DNA of 64,000 bases from Acanthosepion esculentum. Lineage: Eukaryota > Mollusca > Cephalopoda > Sepiida > Sepiidae. Position numbers and translations under genes: made by a program. Location of the stretch: positions 14,742,423-14,806,422 of the forward strand of contig OZ038496.1 in the NCBI GenBank assembly GCA_964036315.1, in the 5' to 3' direction. The notes under the pieces were generated by a model, which was not told the origin of the DNA, made no database searches, and worked only from the letters and a program-made list of their open reading frames with translations. Numbering within the stretch: the first letter of the stretch is position 1; each line of letters begins with the position of its first letter. Of this stretch, positions 21,411-31,619 are shown in pieces.

Positions 21411-22547
21411 TTAATATCTTTTCCGTTTGGGATTCACGTCCAATGGGTCCGTGAACTTTCGTTTCCTACCGGATCTTCTCGGTTCAGGAGTATTCTGCGG
21501 AGGTTCTACTTGAAAAATATCATACATTACATCAATGGGATCTTCCTCCTCATCCGGTATACTTTCTTCATGCTCTAGAACGTAACATTTTTTAAGTTGG
21601 TTCTGATGCCTTTTATGAGTATTCTTCGGCCCTTTAATTATGTAAATCAGGTCACCGATTCTCTTGTCCACTATGCCTCGCTCCCAGAACTCAACGTTGT
21701 TTCTGTAGCACTTGAAAAACACCTTCTCTCCGGCGGTGTATCTTTTTCTAGCTGTATACATAGTATTCTTTACTCTATTTTTTCCTGGCAAAAGCTTGTC
21801 AAACACTGACTTAATTTTCCTAGCGAACATTAGTTCAGCTGGTGCCATGTTTGATTGTGTTCTCTGGTTTGGCGTGATTCTGTATACTTGTAGGAATTGC
21901 TGAAGCGCCTTTTCCATTGGAACTCCTGAGGCTTTCTTCAGAGCGCGCTTTAACGTATCGACAAATCTTTCTGCGAGTCCATTGGATCTCGGATGATACG
22001 GCGGCGTCGTTATGTGGTTAATTTGATATAACTCACAAAATTCCTTAAATTCTTCAGAAGTGAATTGTGTACCATTGTCACTCACAATACACTCTGGCAC
22101 ACCGAACCGTGCAAATAGTTCATGCAAAAAAGTTGTTGTGATATTGGACGTAGGCTTTTTGCAGCGTAGTACTTCCGGCCATTTTGTAAAACTATCTACC
22201 ACTATTAAGTAGTAATAATCTTCTACTGGACCAGCGAAATCAATGTGTAATCTTGTCCACGGATGATCCGTCTTGGGCCATGGTTTGTGTACTATAGGTG
22301 GTGCCTTAGCTGCTAACGCACACCCTTTACATCGATGAACCATGTTTTCGATATCCACATCCATTCCTTTCCAATATACAAAGCTTCGCATTAAGCTTTT
22401 TGTTCTATTAATCCCCGGGTGACCCATATGAAAGTCCCGTAAGATTCTTTTCTGCAACTTTTTTGGTACTACTACTCTCTCACCATATAATAAAATTCCG
22501 TCACATATTGAATAAATCTCCTGCACTTTTTGGTCATTTGCTACCAT
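21411..22547 (-). pseudogene. Gypsy integrase (378-codon open frame)
   Basis: The N-terminal zinc-binding site is H40, H43, C73 and C76. The core catalytic triad is D103 (HIDFAGP), D157 (VSDNGTQF) and E193 (NGLAERF), with 35 residues between the second Asp and the Glu, the classical DD35E spacing. The C-terminal part has a FKCYRNNVEFWERGIV strand region and ends in basic clusters (RRSGRKRKF, PKRKRY) that could act in nuclear entry or DNA binding. The frame is shifted relative to the upstream protease-RT frame and overlaps its stop by 14 bases, so it is either a frameshift mutation or a frameshift site. Catalytic residues are intact. Confidence 0.9.
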
Positions 22548-24579
22548 TGCTTTCAGCTTCTTTTTTGATTTCCTTTGATGTAACCGGTAGCTCTCTTACA
22601 ATGTTGTTTACCATGCTTTTCACCTCATAATCTGCTCTGATATTTGCAATAATTGATTCTTGGAATCTTTCTTCTTGACTCGGTATGAGTCTTGATAAAG
22701 TATCCGTATGAATTATATTTTTGGATGATAGGTGCTTTATGTGAAAATCATAATTGAGAAGAATGGTTCCCCATCTTAACAGTCGATTTGCCGTATAAAC
22801 GGGTAACCCTGTCTTTGAACCAAAAATAGTGATCAGAGGTTTATGATCCGTTTCTAACATGAAATGTCTGCCGTAGATGTATCTATGAAATTTTGTTATG
22901 GCAAAAATGATACTCAGCGCCCCTTTTTCTATCTGTGAGTAACTTCGTTCTCCTGGAAGTAATGCTCTCGAAGCATGTGCAATTGGTTTTCTAGAACCAT
23001 CTGGCATTATGTGTTGAATACACGCTCCTACCCCGTATGAACTAGCGTCACTTGCCACTACAATATCAAGTTTTGGATTGTAATGGGTTAAAAAGAGGTC
23101 GGACGTAAGCATTTTCTTTATTTCATCAAAGGCTTTCTGACATTCTACCGTCCATTCCCATGCCTTGTCTTTTTTTAGTAGTTCATTCAACGGAGCTCTT
23201 AGATTGTACATTCCTTTAATGAATGCTTGATAATAGTTTGCGAGCCCCAGAAAACTCTGTAGTGTCGCCACATTAGTGGGCGTCGGCATGTCTCTAATCG
23301 CAATGGACCTTTCCGGATCTGGAAATCTACCATTTTTTTTTATTATGTGACCTAAATATTTAATTTCCTCCAAACCAAATTCGCACTTTGATTCTTTGAC
23401 TTTAAATCCAAAGTCCTGAATCTTTTTAAATCCTTGATTGAGGTGCTCTCGATGTTCGTCGATGTTTGCACTCCTTACTATGATGTCATCTAAGTAGTCT
23501 AAATCATTCAACATGACGTCCATAGCTTGTTGAAAAATGGCTGGTGCCACTTTAATACCAAAAGGAAGCCTGTTGTACTTGAATAAACCTCTATGCGTGT
23601 TTATCCCTAGTAACTTCGAACATTTCTCTTCGACGGGAATTTGGAGATAGGCATCTGATAAGTCGATTTTTGAAAAAATCACTCCGCTATTTAGCTTGTT
23701 AAAAATCTCCTCCGGACTCGGTAACGGGTAATGGTAGTCCTTAATTACCGAGTTCAACCCTGTCGAAAAATCAACACAGACTCTGATTTGGTTTGATTTC
23801 TTTTTTATGCACACAATCGGTGCAGCCCATGAATTAGATTCTACTTTTGAAATAATTCCCATTTTTTCCAACCTATCAAGTTCTTCGTTAACTTTCTCTA
23901 CACTTGCGAAAGGCACGTTACGTTTCTTTTTAAAAATTGGCATAGTATTTTCCTTTAATTCAAATTTAGCTTCAAACTTGTTACATCTTCCAAGACCAGG
24001 TGGGAAGGTTTCCGGAAACTTTTTCTTCAATTCATCTTTAATGTCCTGTCTTGTTTGCGTATTACTTTCTACTTTTCTGCAGAATGAGTTTAACGGTTTA
24101 TCCCACAATTCGAATGTTTCAATAAAATCTGTACCGATCAAGTTTTCTCCATTTTTCAGAATGAAAACTTTTATTTTTTTAACGATCGCGTTCAATTTCA
24201 TGGGAAGTACAACCTCGCCTTCGAAGTTAATTTCCTTTCCAGTTACCGTTCGAGCGAGTTTCGTTGACTTCATTATTGTAGGCCTTTTTAAAATTTTCCA
24301 TGTTTTATAGTCCATTATTGTTAAATCTGACCCCGAATCGAGTTGAAATTTGATATTCTTTTTAAATATTTCAGTCGTCACATATTTCCTCAAATCTCTA
24401 TCTGATTTGATATTCGAATTTGTTTGTCTAATTCGGCTATTGAATTTTTTCGTTTTACAACACGATCCTTTGTGACCATTCTTTTGGCACACGAAACATT
24501 TCTTATTTCTATATGGGCAATTTACCTCCCAGTGTCTTTCGTTACAACGTCTGCAATTATATGGTGGGACCTTTTTATT
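22534..24579 (-). pseudogene. Gypsy gag C-terminus, protease, RT and RNase H
   Basis: One open frame follows a TAA. It begins with two zinc-knuckle-like motifs: CRRCNERHWEVNC (C-x2-C-x3-H-x4-C, spacing slightly unusual) and CFVCQKNGHKGSCC. Then come an aspartic protease (QLDSGSDLTIM), and RT with KIDLSDAYLQI and the catalytic box YLDD (codons about 333-336 counting from 24492). An RNase H follows (VVASDASSYGVGAC, LETDHKPLI), then a chromodomain-free tail. The frame stops at 22534, just inside the integrase frame. Gag and pol are in one frame in this element, so a single TAA at 24582-24580 is all that separates this part from gag. Confidence 0.92.
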
Positions 24580-25185
24580 TTATTTTTCTTGTCTATTCTT
24601 AAAATACGCCGAATTTTTACTCCAATTTTTTGCTGATGGGTAATTTGACTGTTTTTTTATTTTTTTAATATAAGCAATGCCAGCTTCTTCGATTTTTTGA
24701 GACTCTTTCTTTAACTTTACGGCCCGTTGACACTCCTCTGCTAAATTTTGCAGGATAAGGATTTGTTCAGATTCGAGTTTAGACAAAACTCTACGTCTTA
24801 TTTCGGCACTCTTACTGGATACCAGTCCTTGAGCAAAAATTAAACACTTGAATTCTTCAACCGTAATCTCTGCCAATCTGAAATTGTCACAATGTCTATT
24901 CACTATAGATGCATATGTTAAGTAATCCTGATCGTCGGATTTAGAGACATTCATGCATAACCATCGCTTATGCCAAAGCGACATATTTGCTCCAAACAGC
25001 TCTTTTAGCAATTTCACTGTTTCCGAGAATTCCAGATCAGTTGTTTTTCTCGGTAGAATAAAATCTACAAATTTGCTATGTTCTGCTGTACCTAGCTTTC
25101 TTAGTAATAGACTGACTTTTCTTGAATTCGACCAGTTTTCACAGTTGGATCTCTTGATTTGCCTCCCCTGTCTTCCCGGTACCAA
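24580..25185 (-). pseudogene. Gypsy gag, 5'-truncated
   Basis: About 200 codons, mostly helical: KLGTAEHSKFVDFILPRKT, VKLLKELFGAN, YLTYASIVNRHCDNFRL, EEFKCLIFAQGL, ESEQILILQNLAEECQ. This is a gag capsid-type arrangement preceding the zinc knuckles. The first 14 or so codons read through LTR sequence (PGRQGRQIKRSN), which shows that the original gag start has been deleted and LTR sequence is joined directly to gag. It ends at TAA, with the same frame resuming immediately afterwards. Confidence 0.8.
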
Positions 25186-25241
25186 CCATATTTATATCGT
25201 CGGTACTCCACTATGCAAATTAGGTGGATCCTACCACAACA
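25143..25241 (-). repeat. Truncated gypsy 5' LTR
   Basis: The first 99 bp of the LTR, matching 21248-21346 with two substitutions and one base of length difference. The remaining 160 bp of LTR, the primer-binding site and the gag start are missing. Divergence of about 3% over so short a stretch suggests a fairly young insertion. Confidence 0.9.
25187..25199 (-). promoter_or_regulatory. TATA motif in 5' LTR fragment
   Basis: GATATAAATATGG, lying at 25186-25198/9 on the minus strand. It is intact, but the downstream part of the LTR that would include the transcript start is deleted. Confidence 0.45.
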
Positions 25242-25246
25242 TAACC
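25242..25246. repeat. Target-site duplication, right
   Basis: TAACC, partner of 21084-21088. Confidence 0.85.
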
Positions 25247-25339
25247 AGAGACCAGGTCCCATCTACACAGTTGCGTTGTGTTTATCAAAGCTCATCATCT
25301 TCTTTCGCACGTTTGATTGTATAGACTACACACACATAT

Positions 25340-26291
25340 AACTATACAATAAATTTGTGTCCTCAATCTATATATAAAATTCTGTGACTTCCGTTAATCC
25401 ATCTGTCCGTCTGTCACACTCTTTATAATAGCCATACATGGAACAATCGAAACCAAATTTACGGAAGAAGGGCAAACAGGTAAATGGGTACAAAGTACAG
25501 TTGGTTTTACTAGGGTGCATAGCTTGTGGTGAACAAAACAAGATCTAGATTTAAAATTCAAATGCTAAGCACTGACTCATTGATTTTCTTAGAAATTAAA
25601 AAGACTCGAATTTACAAACTTTGCTTAACACACACGCAAAAGCGAATCCAAAACAAAACTCGTGAAATTTTACACCTTGATGCGAAATGTTTTTCGGCCA
25701 ATAGAAAACTAGGAAACATTTAAAAACAAAATTCAAATAATCTTCAATTATTAGAAACAAATTCTTTTACGGACCTTTTCGCGAGCCTACGTGATTTTTT
25801 TTCATCGTCCAAGGGAAAGGCCCGAATCATATCCGGGAGAGAAGGAAACGAGCGTATTAACACGTCCCTTGACAAACGTCAAGCGATCTTTATTATAATC
25901 TCAACCTTTCTCCCTCACTGCTTTTATATTTGATAAACGGACGGAACATTTCAAGACTGAGCGATTACTTCAAAGACATTCCTACCATTCGATAACGCTC
26001 ATACATACATACATACATACATATACACATACTTTCCTGCCTACATACACATAAACTCATTCTTGCAAGGACTACTACGAACATTTTGACGACCTTGTAT
26101 CAACCAAAATACATTAATTTCATTTGTAGAGACCTTAATGGATTTATATGTATATAAATTTGTTGTTTCACTTTACAATTTGATTTTCTTGTTTTATACC
26201 CCTCTTATGGTGGGCTATCTAACAAGGCCAAATCAAACTAATCTGTTTTAACACTTATACACTTCACTATAACTGATAACCCACTATAAAT
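25340..26291 (+). other. Presumed 5' region of the second gypsy element
   Basis: No gene. The stretch before the primer-binding site probably includes a 5' LTR, but no second LTR copy exists in the window to define it. It contains a short TACA microsatellite (26000-26025) and a CCATCTGTCCGTCTGTC block near 25400. Confidence 0.4.
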
Positions 26292-26308
26292 TGGTGAACC
26301 CCGACGTC
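26292..26308 (+). other. Putative primer-binding site
   Basis: TGGTGAACCCCGACGTC, 35 bases upstream of the gag ATG, has the TGG start and the general look of a gypsy tRNA primer-binding site. The primer tRNA was not identified. Confidence 0.5.
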
Positions 26309-26342
26309 AAAAAAAGAAAAAAAAATTTCAACTATAAGAACA

Positions 26343-26915
26343 ATGGCAGAAAAAGGAAACGATACAGAACAAATGATCATCAACCAGAATCCATCCATAG
26401 AAGCTGTGACCATCAAAAGACCCGTATTTATTGAATCCAATGTAATCGCCTGGTTCGCTATAACGGAAGCACAGTTCAGCATTGCAAACATAAAACAAGC
26501 AAGACAAAAATTCAACCACGCTTTGGCAGCTCTTCCTCCAGAAATAGTAGGAAGAATAACGACAAATATATTACACTCAAAAGACTACGATACCTTGAAG
26601 GAAGCCGTAATCAATGCATATGAAAAGTCGAAACCAGAGATGCTCGACAAACTGATGTCATCTTCAGCAATATCAGGACGACCTTCGACTTACTTAAACG
26701 AACTGATGTCGCTAGCCAGTCGCATAGGAGTAAATGAAGATATTGTCCGACATAAATTTATACAAGCGTTGCCGCCTTCTATAAAACCAGTGATAGCCGC
26801 GCAAACAGATCTGGAAATAGATCGGTTAGGAAAAATGTCCGATGATCTTCTTCTGTACTATAAGAGACAAGAAACAACACATATCCAGCAAGTGTCTAGA
26901 GAAAGCCATCGATAA
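26343..26915 (+). pseudogene. Second gypsy element: gag
   Basis: 190 codons from ATG to stop: NAWFA-like segment (NVIAWFAITEAQFSIANI), FNHALAALPPEIVGRI, YDTLKEAVINAYEK, INEDIVRHKFIQALPPSIK-like region (NEDIVRHKFIQALPPSIKPV) and a KMSDDLLLYYKR helix. This is the retropepsin-type gag of the opus/17.6-like gypsy group. It ends just before a LINE insertion that separates it from pol. The element is on the plus strand, head to head with the first gypsy element. Confidence 0.8.
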
Positions 26916-26952
26916 CCGCAAAGATACCAGAATATAACGAAGAAAAATTCAC

Positions 26953-27357
26953 TTGGTGAGGCTGGCATCCCGTTCCCACCCCTTCACCGTTGAAACTGTT
27001 AGATGTAGACGTCTCTTCTACTCCAATAGCTTCATGTCTCGCACATCTCGCCTGTGGAACTCCCTTCCTTATTCCTGTTTCCCCGACAAATACAATCTCC
27101 AACTATTTAAGTGTAACGTCAATCGACATCTCCAGTTGCCTTGATCTATCCACTTCCCTTCTCCACATCCTTTCACCTTTCATTCCTATCTGCTCTCGCT
27201 CCAAATCTTCTGTAACCCCCTTGCCTTGATCGATCCACTATCTTTCTCCACATCCTCTCCTTTACCACTCCTATCTGCTCTTCCCCCAAACCTTCTGTAA
27301 ACCCCTTGCATGCTAGTGGCTTCCGGCCTTGCTTGGGGTGATAAGCTTAAAAAAAAA
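26953..27357 (+). mobile_element. LINE 3' end inserted in gypsy element
   Basis: The last codons of a LINE ORF2 (SRSHPFTVETVRCRR, SRTSRLWNSLPYSCFPDKYN, LQLFKCNVNRHLQ, stop at 27144) are followed by about 200 bp of 3' UTR and an A run at 27349-27357. The LWNSLP..CFPDKYNLQLFK motif is the standard end of jockey/CR1-like ORF2. A 5'-truncated insertion; gypsy-like sequence resumes after it. Confidence 0.8.
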
Positions 27358-28335
27358 GCTCTCTCCGTTTCACAGGGATCAGAAGCCCAAAATTTGTTGA
27401 GCACACATTTACTTTGCTGAATGTGCAAAATTTTTCAAACCCTGGTGCAAATGGCGTAATAAGAAAAACGTGCAAATACAACCCAGTTCAAGACCCAATT
27501 CATCTGCATCAGATATAAATCCGGAAAACTAGTTCGGCGTAATATGATAGCTTCCGCATGTTCGCCGCTTCTTGAAGTAGCCGCACGGTTAGGAGCTAAC
27601 AAAGTGAATTTTGTTGTAGACACAGGAGCAGCTGTAGCAGTAATACCAAAACAATTTCTAAACGGTGTCACCATCCACCCAACCAATATCTCTTTTGTAG
27701 CAGCTAACGGAGTAAAAATAGAATGCTCTGACCAAGCAGTAATCACATTACCATTAAATAATGTCAGAAGAGACTTTACTTGGACCTTTCTTGTTACAGA
27801 AAAGACCAAAGCTCTCCTAGGTTATGACTTCTTGAGCCACTTTGAACTATTGGTTGATTGTACTAATAGTAAACTAACAGATCCGACAACAAATAGACAA
27901 TCTAAAGCACAATTATCTTCTACGATAATGAACATTGATGTTTATCCAGACAATCCTACAGACATGACAGTCAAAAATCTCGCAAAGAAACATCCAAATA
28001 TAATCTCTCCACATCGAAATATCAACGCTATCAAACCCAAGGTATTCCACAGGATTGAAACTGGAAGTAATCTTCCTTCCTTCTCAAAAACTAGACAATT
28101 ATCGCCTCAAAAATACAAAATAGCGTTGGAAGAATTTCGGAAACTTCAGAAAACTGGAATAATTTTCCCTTCAAAATCAGAATGGAGTGCAACCCTACAT
28201 ATGGCACCTAAACCCAACGGTACTGACAGACCCGTATGTAACTACAGGTTACTAAATGCAATAACAAAACCTGATTGGTACCCGATACCAAACATAAATT
28301 CTCTGTCATCTAAATTATTTAATGCCGAAATCTAA
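27358..28335 (+). pseudogene. Second gypsy element: protease and truncated RT
   Basis: After a stretch with stops (zinc-finger region remnants, 27400-27543), an open frame from 27544 carries the retropepsin site FVVDTGAAVAVIP with DTG at codons 26-28 and the partner region TKALLGYDFL. It runs into the RT N-terminus: RKLQKTGIIFPSKSEWSA, HMAPKPNGTDRPVCNYRLLN and PDWYPIPNI. It stops after LFNAEI, before the catalytic YxDD box. RNase H, integrase and 3' LTR are absent from the window, so this is a truncated copy. Confidence 0.88.
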
Positions 28336-28384
28336 ATATCTGAACACAATTTTATGGATTCAACTAAATATATACTATAAATAA

Positions 28385-28625
28385 GAATTGTTGGTATTAT
28401 TTTTTTAAATATAAAAATCTGTTGCTGGTATTTTTATTATGAAAATGTATTTTTATATTTTCACTATTTACCCATAGCTGGGGCCTTAACAAGTGCTACC
28501 ACCACTGGTCAGGGTGGACATGGGAACAACCACAATTAAGAGGTGGTTCCACGCTCCTCAAAAGCTGCAATCTCCCAATCAGAGGCCTTGTTGTTGGATG
28601 TAGTTTATAGTCATATCCAGAATTA
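28385..28625 (+). repeat. Dispersed repeat S, copy 2, with AT-rich leader
   Basis: Related to 20430-20620 (GTGCTACCACC, GGTCAGGGTGGAC, CAATTAAGAGGTGG) and preceded, as there, by ATTGCTGGTAT-type AT-rich repeats. Confidence 0.7.
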
Positions 28626-28629
28626 GCAG

Positions 28630-28840
28630 GACAGATTAAGGGCAAGAGGGATAGAAGAAACAATGTATCACAAACTTGACGAGCCTGAGAAACAGGGGTT
28701 AGGAGAAATAACAAAAAGACGGAATTTGTTAAGAGCTACAAAGGATAAGAAATTGTGGAGAGCCTTGATCGCTTACATCCTGAGAGACACGTCACATAAA
28801 GAAGAAGATCACGAAGAAGAAGAACAAGAAGAAGTGCAGG
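28630..28840 (+). pseudogene. LINE ORF2 C-terminus, frameshifted
   Basis: LLRATKDKKLWRALIAYILR is the same terminal motif as KNRKLWRAMISHVLK at 61.8 kb. The preceding ISKDKRERG-like segment is split over frames (GQIKGKRDRRNN). The acidic EEDHEEEEQEEVQE stretch that follows is LINE 3' sequence rather than a host protein. Plus strand, antisense to the channel. Confidence 0.7.
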
Positions 28841-29045
28841 AGATCACTCCAGTATCCTCGGACTGGTGCGTTGTATACGACCATAGGAACAAATAAATAC
28901 AGTGATTCAAAGCTGAGCTATTTGGAGATAACTCTCTGCTGTAGGAGGTAGAAACAGTGAAAAGATGAATGATAAAAAAGAATGAAAAACTGAAATAGAA
29001 AATATTATTCTTGTTTAAAGCAAGTATTGTGCCCCATTCTACTAG

Positions 29046-29560
29046 ACCAGTGTTTTTCAACCTTTTTAAACAACGGCACACCTAGGAACAAATGAAAATA
29101 TCACGTCACACAAAATTTTAAAGGGTATACATTTAAATGTTATGGAATAAAACCATAGATTTTTAAAAATACATACACAGCTATGAATTTACTTTATTTC
29201 ACTGTTTCTATTCAACTATTTGTGCAGCTTATTTAGAATGAAACTCGTACCTGATACTTTTTCGCGATTTCCTCAACGTTTGGTTGAATGTGCGATAATA
29301 TTTATTTCTTTTATATAAATGGAATCAAAGTCTTAAAATTTAGGATGGAAAATGGTTTCCTTGTCACATGACCTTCTTCTCAACCTAGAGGCTCTCTAAC
29401 CCTGAATGGCGAACACTCTAAATGAAGGACCTATAGAGATAATATTTTCAATATCTGCTCTCTGGAACATTGTAAAAGTAGTTATAGTAAGGGCATAACA
29501 AAATAAATGAGTGATAATCATGAGTTTTAGATTAAGATAAAAGAGTTTAGCGAACAATCC
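29046..29560 (+). mobile_element. hAT-like non-autonomous element, copy 1
   Basis: Begins CAGTGTTTTTCAACCTTTTT followed by an ACGGCACACC block, the layout of hAT (Charlie/SPIN-type) ends. Internal AATATCxCGxxxCACA and TTTATTTCA blocks are shared with the next copy. The right end is not clear. Confidence 0.5.
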
Positions 29561-30298
29561 TTCCTCCCTTGAAAGCTGAACAAATAGTTAACCCAGCGTT
29601 TCTCAACCTTTTTAAGCAACGGCACTCCAAGCCGCAAATGAAAATATCGCGGTACACTTGAAATTTTATGAAATAAAACAACAGATTTAAAAATATATAT
29701 ACAAATATAAACTTAATTTATTTCAATGATTCTATTCAACTATTTGTACAGCTTATTTAGTGTGAAACCTATGCCTGGTGTTATTTTTTTTCGCAATTTC
29801 TTCAATGGTTTTTCGAACCTGCGATAAGCAGAATCTCATTCTTCTTCAGTTGAGTGTCGTCTTTTCTCGCTTCTTATTTTTTATGTTATTTAGGACCGTT
29901 AAGCCTAATTCCCATAAATAAGAAGTAGAAAATTGCAATAAAACTGAAAAAGCCTTTTTGTTTTTAGCTTATCGGAGTTAGCTCCTCTTTAATTTCCAAA
30001 TTGTCACTAGGGTCCATTGTCCCTATACTATAAATACTGGGCGACTTCTCGCCTCGGTCTCTTTTTCATTTCTTCATTTCAGTGACTACAATGTAAGCTA
30101 TCTTAGAAGATCCGCGTCTTCCCATTTGTGGGAGACGCCATGAACATTATACACACTTACACGTACGTACGAACATTCACCAAAATACGAACATTCATCA
30201 AAGAACAGACAAAAACGTTCACACACACACACAAATATTATTGTTTATGTCCATTGTAAAATTGTTTTGTTTAATACATATATTTGTGTATATATATA

Positions 30299-30659
30299 CA
30301 GGGTGTCCATAAAGTTCGTGTGTACTTTAAAAATTTATAACTTTATTTGTATTTGCGATAGAAATAATCTGTAAAAATGTTATAAAGTTTAATGTACCTA
30401 ATTTTAAGTATAGCTAAAATAACTAACGTGATTTCAGGCATTACTGTAAATCAGTTGGCAAATGTTTTCCGTGAACTGCAAAATCGTATTACCTTTTGAA
30501 TTGCTAATGATGGAGGGCATGTAGAAACTTAAATAAAATTTCAATAAAAACTTAAAAATATAGATTTACTTCTTTGTAATCCTTTTTACAAATTATTTCT
30601 ATCGCAAATACAAATAAAGTTATAAATTTTTAAAAGTGCACACGGACTTTATGGACACC

Positions 30660-30662
<3 letters not shown>
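30299..30662. mobile_element. Tc1/mariner-like MITE
   Basis: A 364-bp element starting CAGGGTGTCCATAAAGT and ending with its reverse complement. The inverted repeats extend about 75 bp and include TTATAACTTTATTTGTATTTG and CGATAGAAATA blocks. It is flanked by TA on both sides. No transposase. Confidence 0.9.

Positions 30663-30732
<70 letters not shown>
30663..30732. repeat. (TA)n microsatellite
   Basis: About 70 bp of TA directly abutting the MITE's right end; shorter TA runs lie at its left end. It causes the YIYIYI reading frame here, which is not a gene. Confidence 0.98.
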
Positions 30733-30737
<5 letters not shown>

Positions 30738-31143
30738 CTTGTTTGTCTTCTTTATCTTCAGTTGGACTTAATTCAAGTCCGGCCATTTTCTTGTAGTTCA
30801 CATGTCTCTAATACAACAACAACTCACAAACCATACGGTTCTTCTACAAACTAATGTGGGATATTCCTTTTGCATTGAAATCCAAAATGTATCAATGGGT
30901 ACCGTCGAATGTTTTATTTTGAGCCCTCGATCACTAGAAATGGTGACCAATTCTTCTTCTTCACATAACGGAAGTCCACTATTAGAAGGATCATTTATGG
31001 AGGGATTTTGAATCTAAGCATACTTTCGCGACAGACTTGATCGCGCGGCAGTTGAGGGTCACTGTATTAGACTATCAGTTTGGATCAGACAAGCATCTTT
31101 CAAAACAGGTTGAGAATCATTAGGAAAATAATGAAATGCTTAC

Positions 31144-31343
31144 CTCATTAAAATTAATGCCGTTGTTCATTGTCCACATACTCTGAAAATATTCCTGTAT
31201 TCTGTGCTTTAGAGGCTTTGGTATATTATACGTATGGTAGAAATCTTTTAAGTCATTTGACTTCATATGAAATGTAGCCCGGCGAGCGTAAGCTCTTTGG
31301 ACAATAGCAGTAACATTACCAAACACCAGGGCGTACATCATTG
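31144..31343 (-). CDS. KCNH8: ELK channel exon: end of S6 and C-linker
   Basis: This 200-nt exon has acceptor CCATTTCCAG and donor GAG|GTAAGC. Its first two bases finish a serine codon, giving LLGSMMYALVFGNVTAIVQR across the junction: the end of S6 with the intracellular gate region and the FGNVTAI motif shared by KCNH channels. The C-linker helices follow, including DLKDFYHTYNIPKPLKHRIQ, EYFQSMW and NNGINFNE. The C-linker couples the cytoplasmic homology domain to the gate. The exon ends on a codon boundary, and the next exon starts LFSEFPEEM, as expected for the family. Confidence 0.95.
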
Positions 31344-31619
31344 CTGGAAATGGAAGAAATGCAAAGAAGTGAACAAATGTATTTTAAAATTTCTCTTATG
31401 TTTTAATTTATTGTAAAAAAAGACATTTATAAAAAGCAAGTGACTAGTTAATTGGAGATTGATGTTTCACACAGCATAATATTATAAAATGAACGTCTAT
31501 TTCGAAATAGTTTTAGTCTGGAATAAAAGTTTTTTTGTTACAGTTTTAATCTCTGAAGTAGAACCAGTTTGCGAACCGTAGCTAGTTGAGAAATTATCCA
31601 CCCTTTTTTCTCCCTTTTT

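Larger units (their letters stand above)
21089..25241 (-). mobile_element. Ty3/gypsy LTR retrotransposon, decayed
   Basis: A 4.15-kb element on the minus strand, in sense with the channel gene, inside the intron between the C-linker exon and the first CNBHD exon. It has a 3' LTR, a truncated 5' LTR, gag, and pol in the order protease-RT-RNase H-integrase, which is the Ty3/gypsy order. It is flanked by a 5-bp duplication TAACC (21084-21088 and 25242-25246), so the outer boundaries are intact. It is disabled by loss of most of the 5' LTR and leader, an in-frame stop in gag-pol and a frame change before integrase. Confidence 0.95.
29592..31115 (+). mobile_element. hAT-like element, copy 2, with nested insertions
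   Basis: The left end CAGCGTTTCTCAACCTTTTT is echoed in inverted orientation near 31104-31113 (AGGTTGAGAATCAT), as in hAT elements with CAG(T/C)G(A/T)TTCTCAACC termini. The interior carries the mariner-like MITE and a (TA)n run. No transposase frame survives. The 8-bp target duplication could not be confirmed. Confidence 0.5.

Noticed and set aside
21411..24579. Intact retrovirus or functional retrotransposon
   Set aside because: 5' LTR mostly deleted, stop between gag and pol, frame change before integrase, and no envelope gene.
28663..28896. Host gene for a 77-residue acidic protein
   Set aside because: Its first half is the LINE C-terminal LWRALIA motif, and the acidic end is LINE 3' sequence.
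30636..30854. Frame with repeated YI
   Set aside because: Translation of the (TA)n microsatellite.
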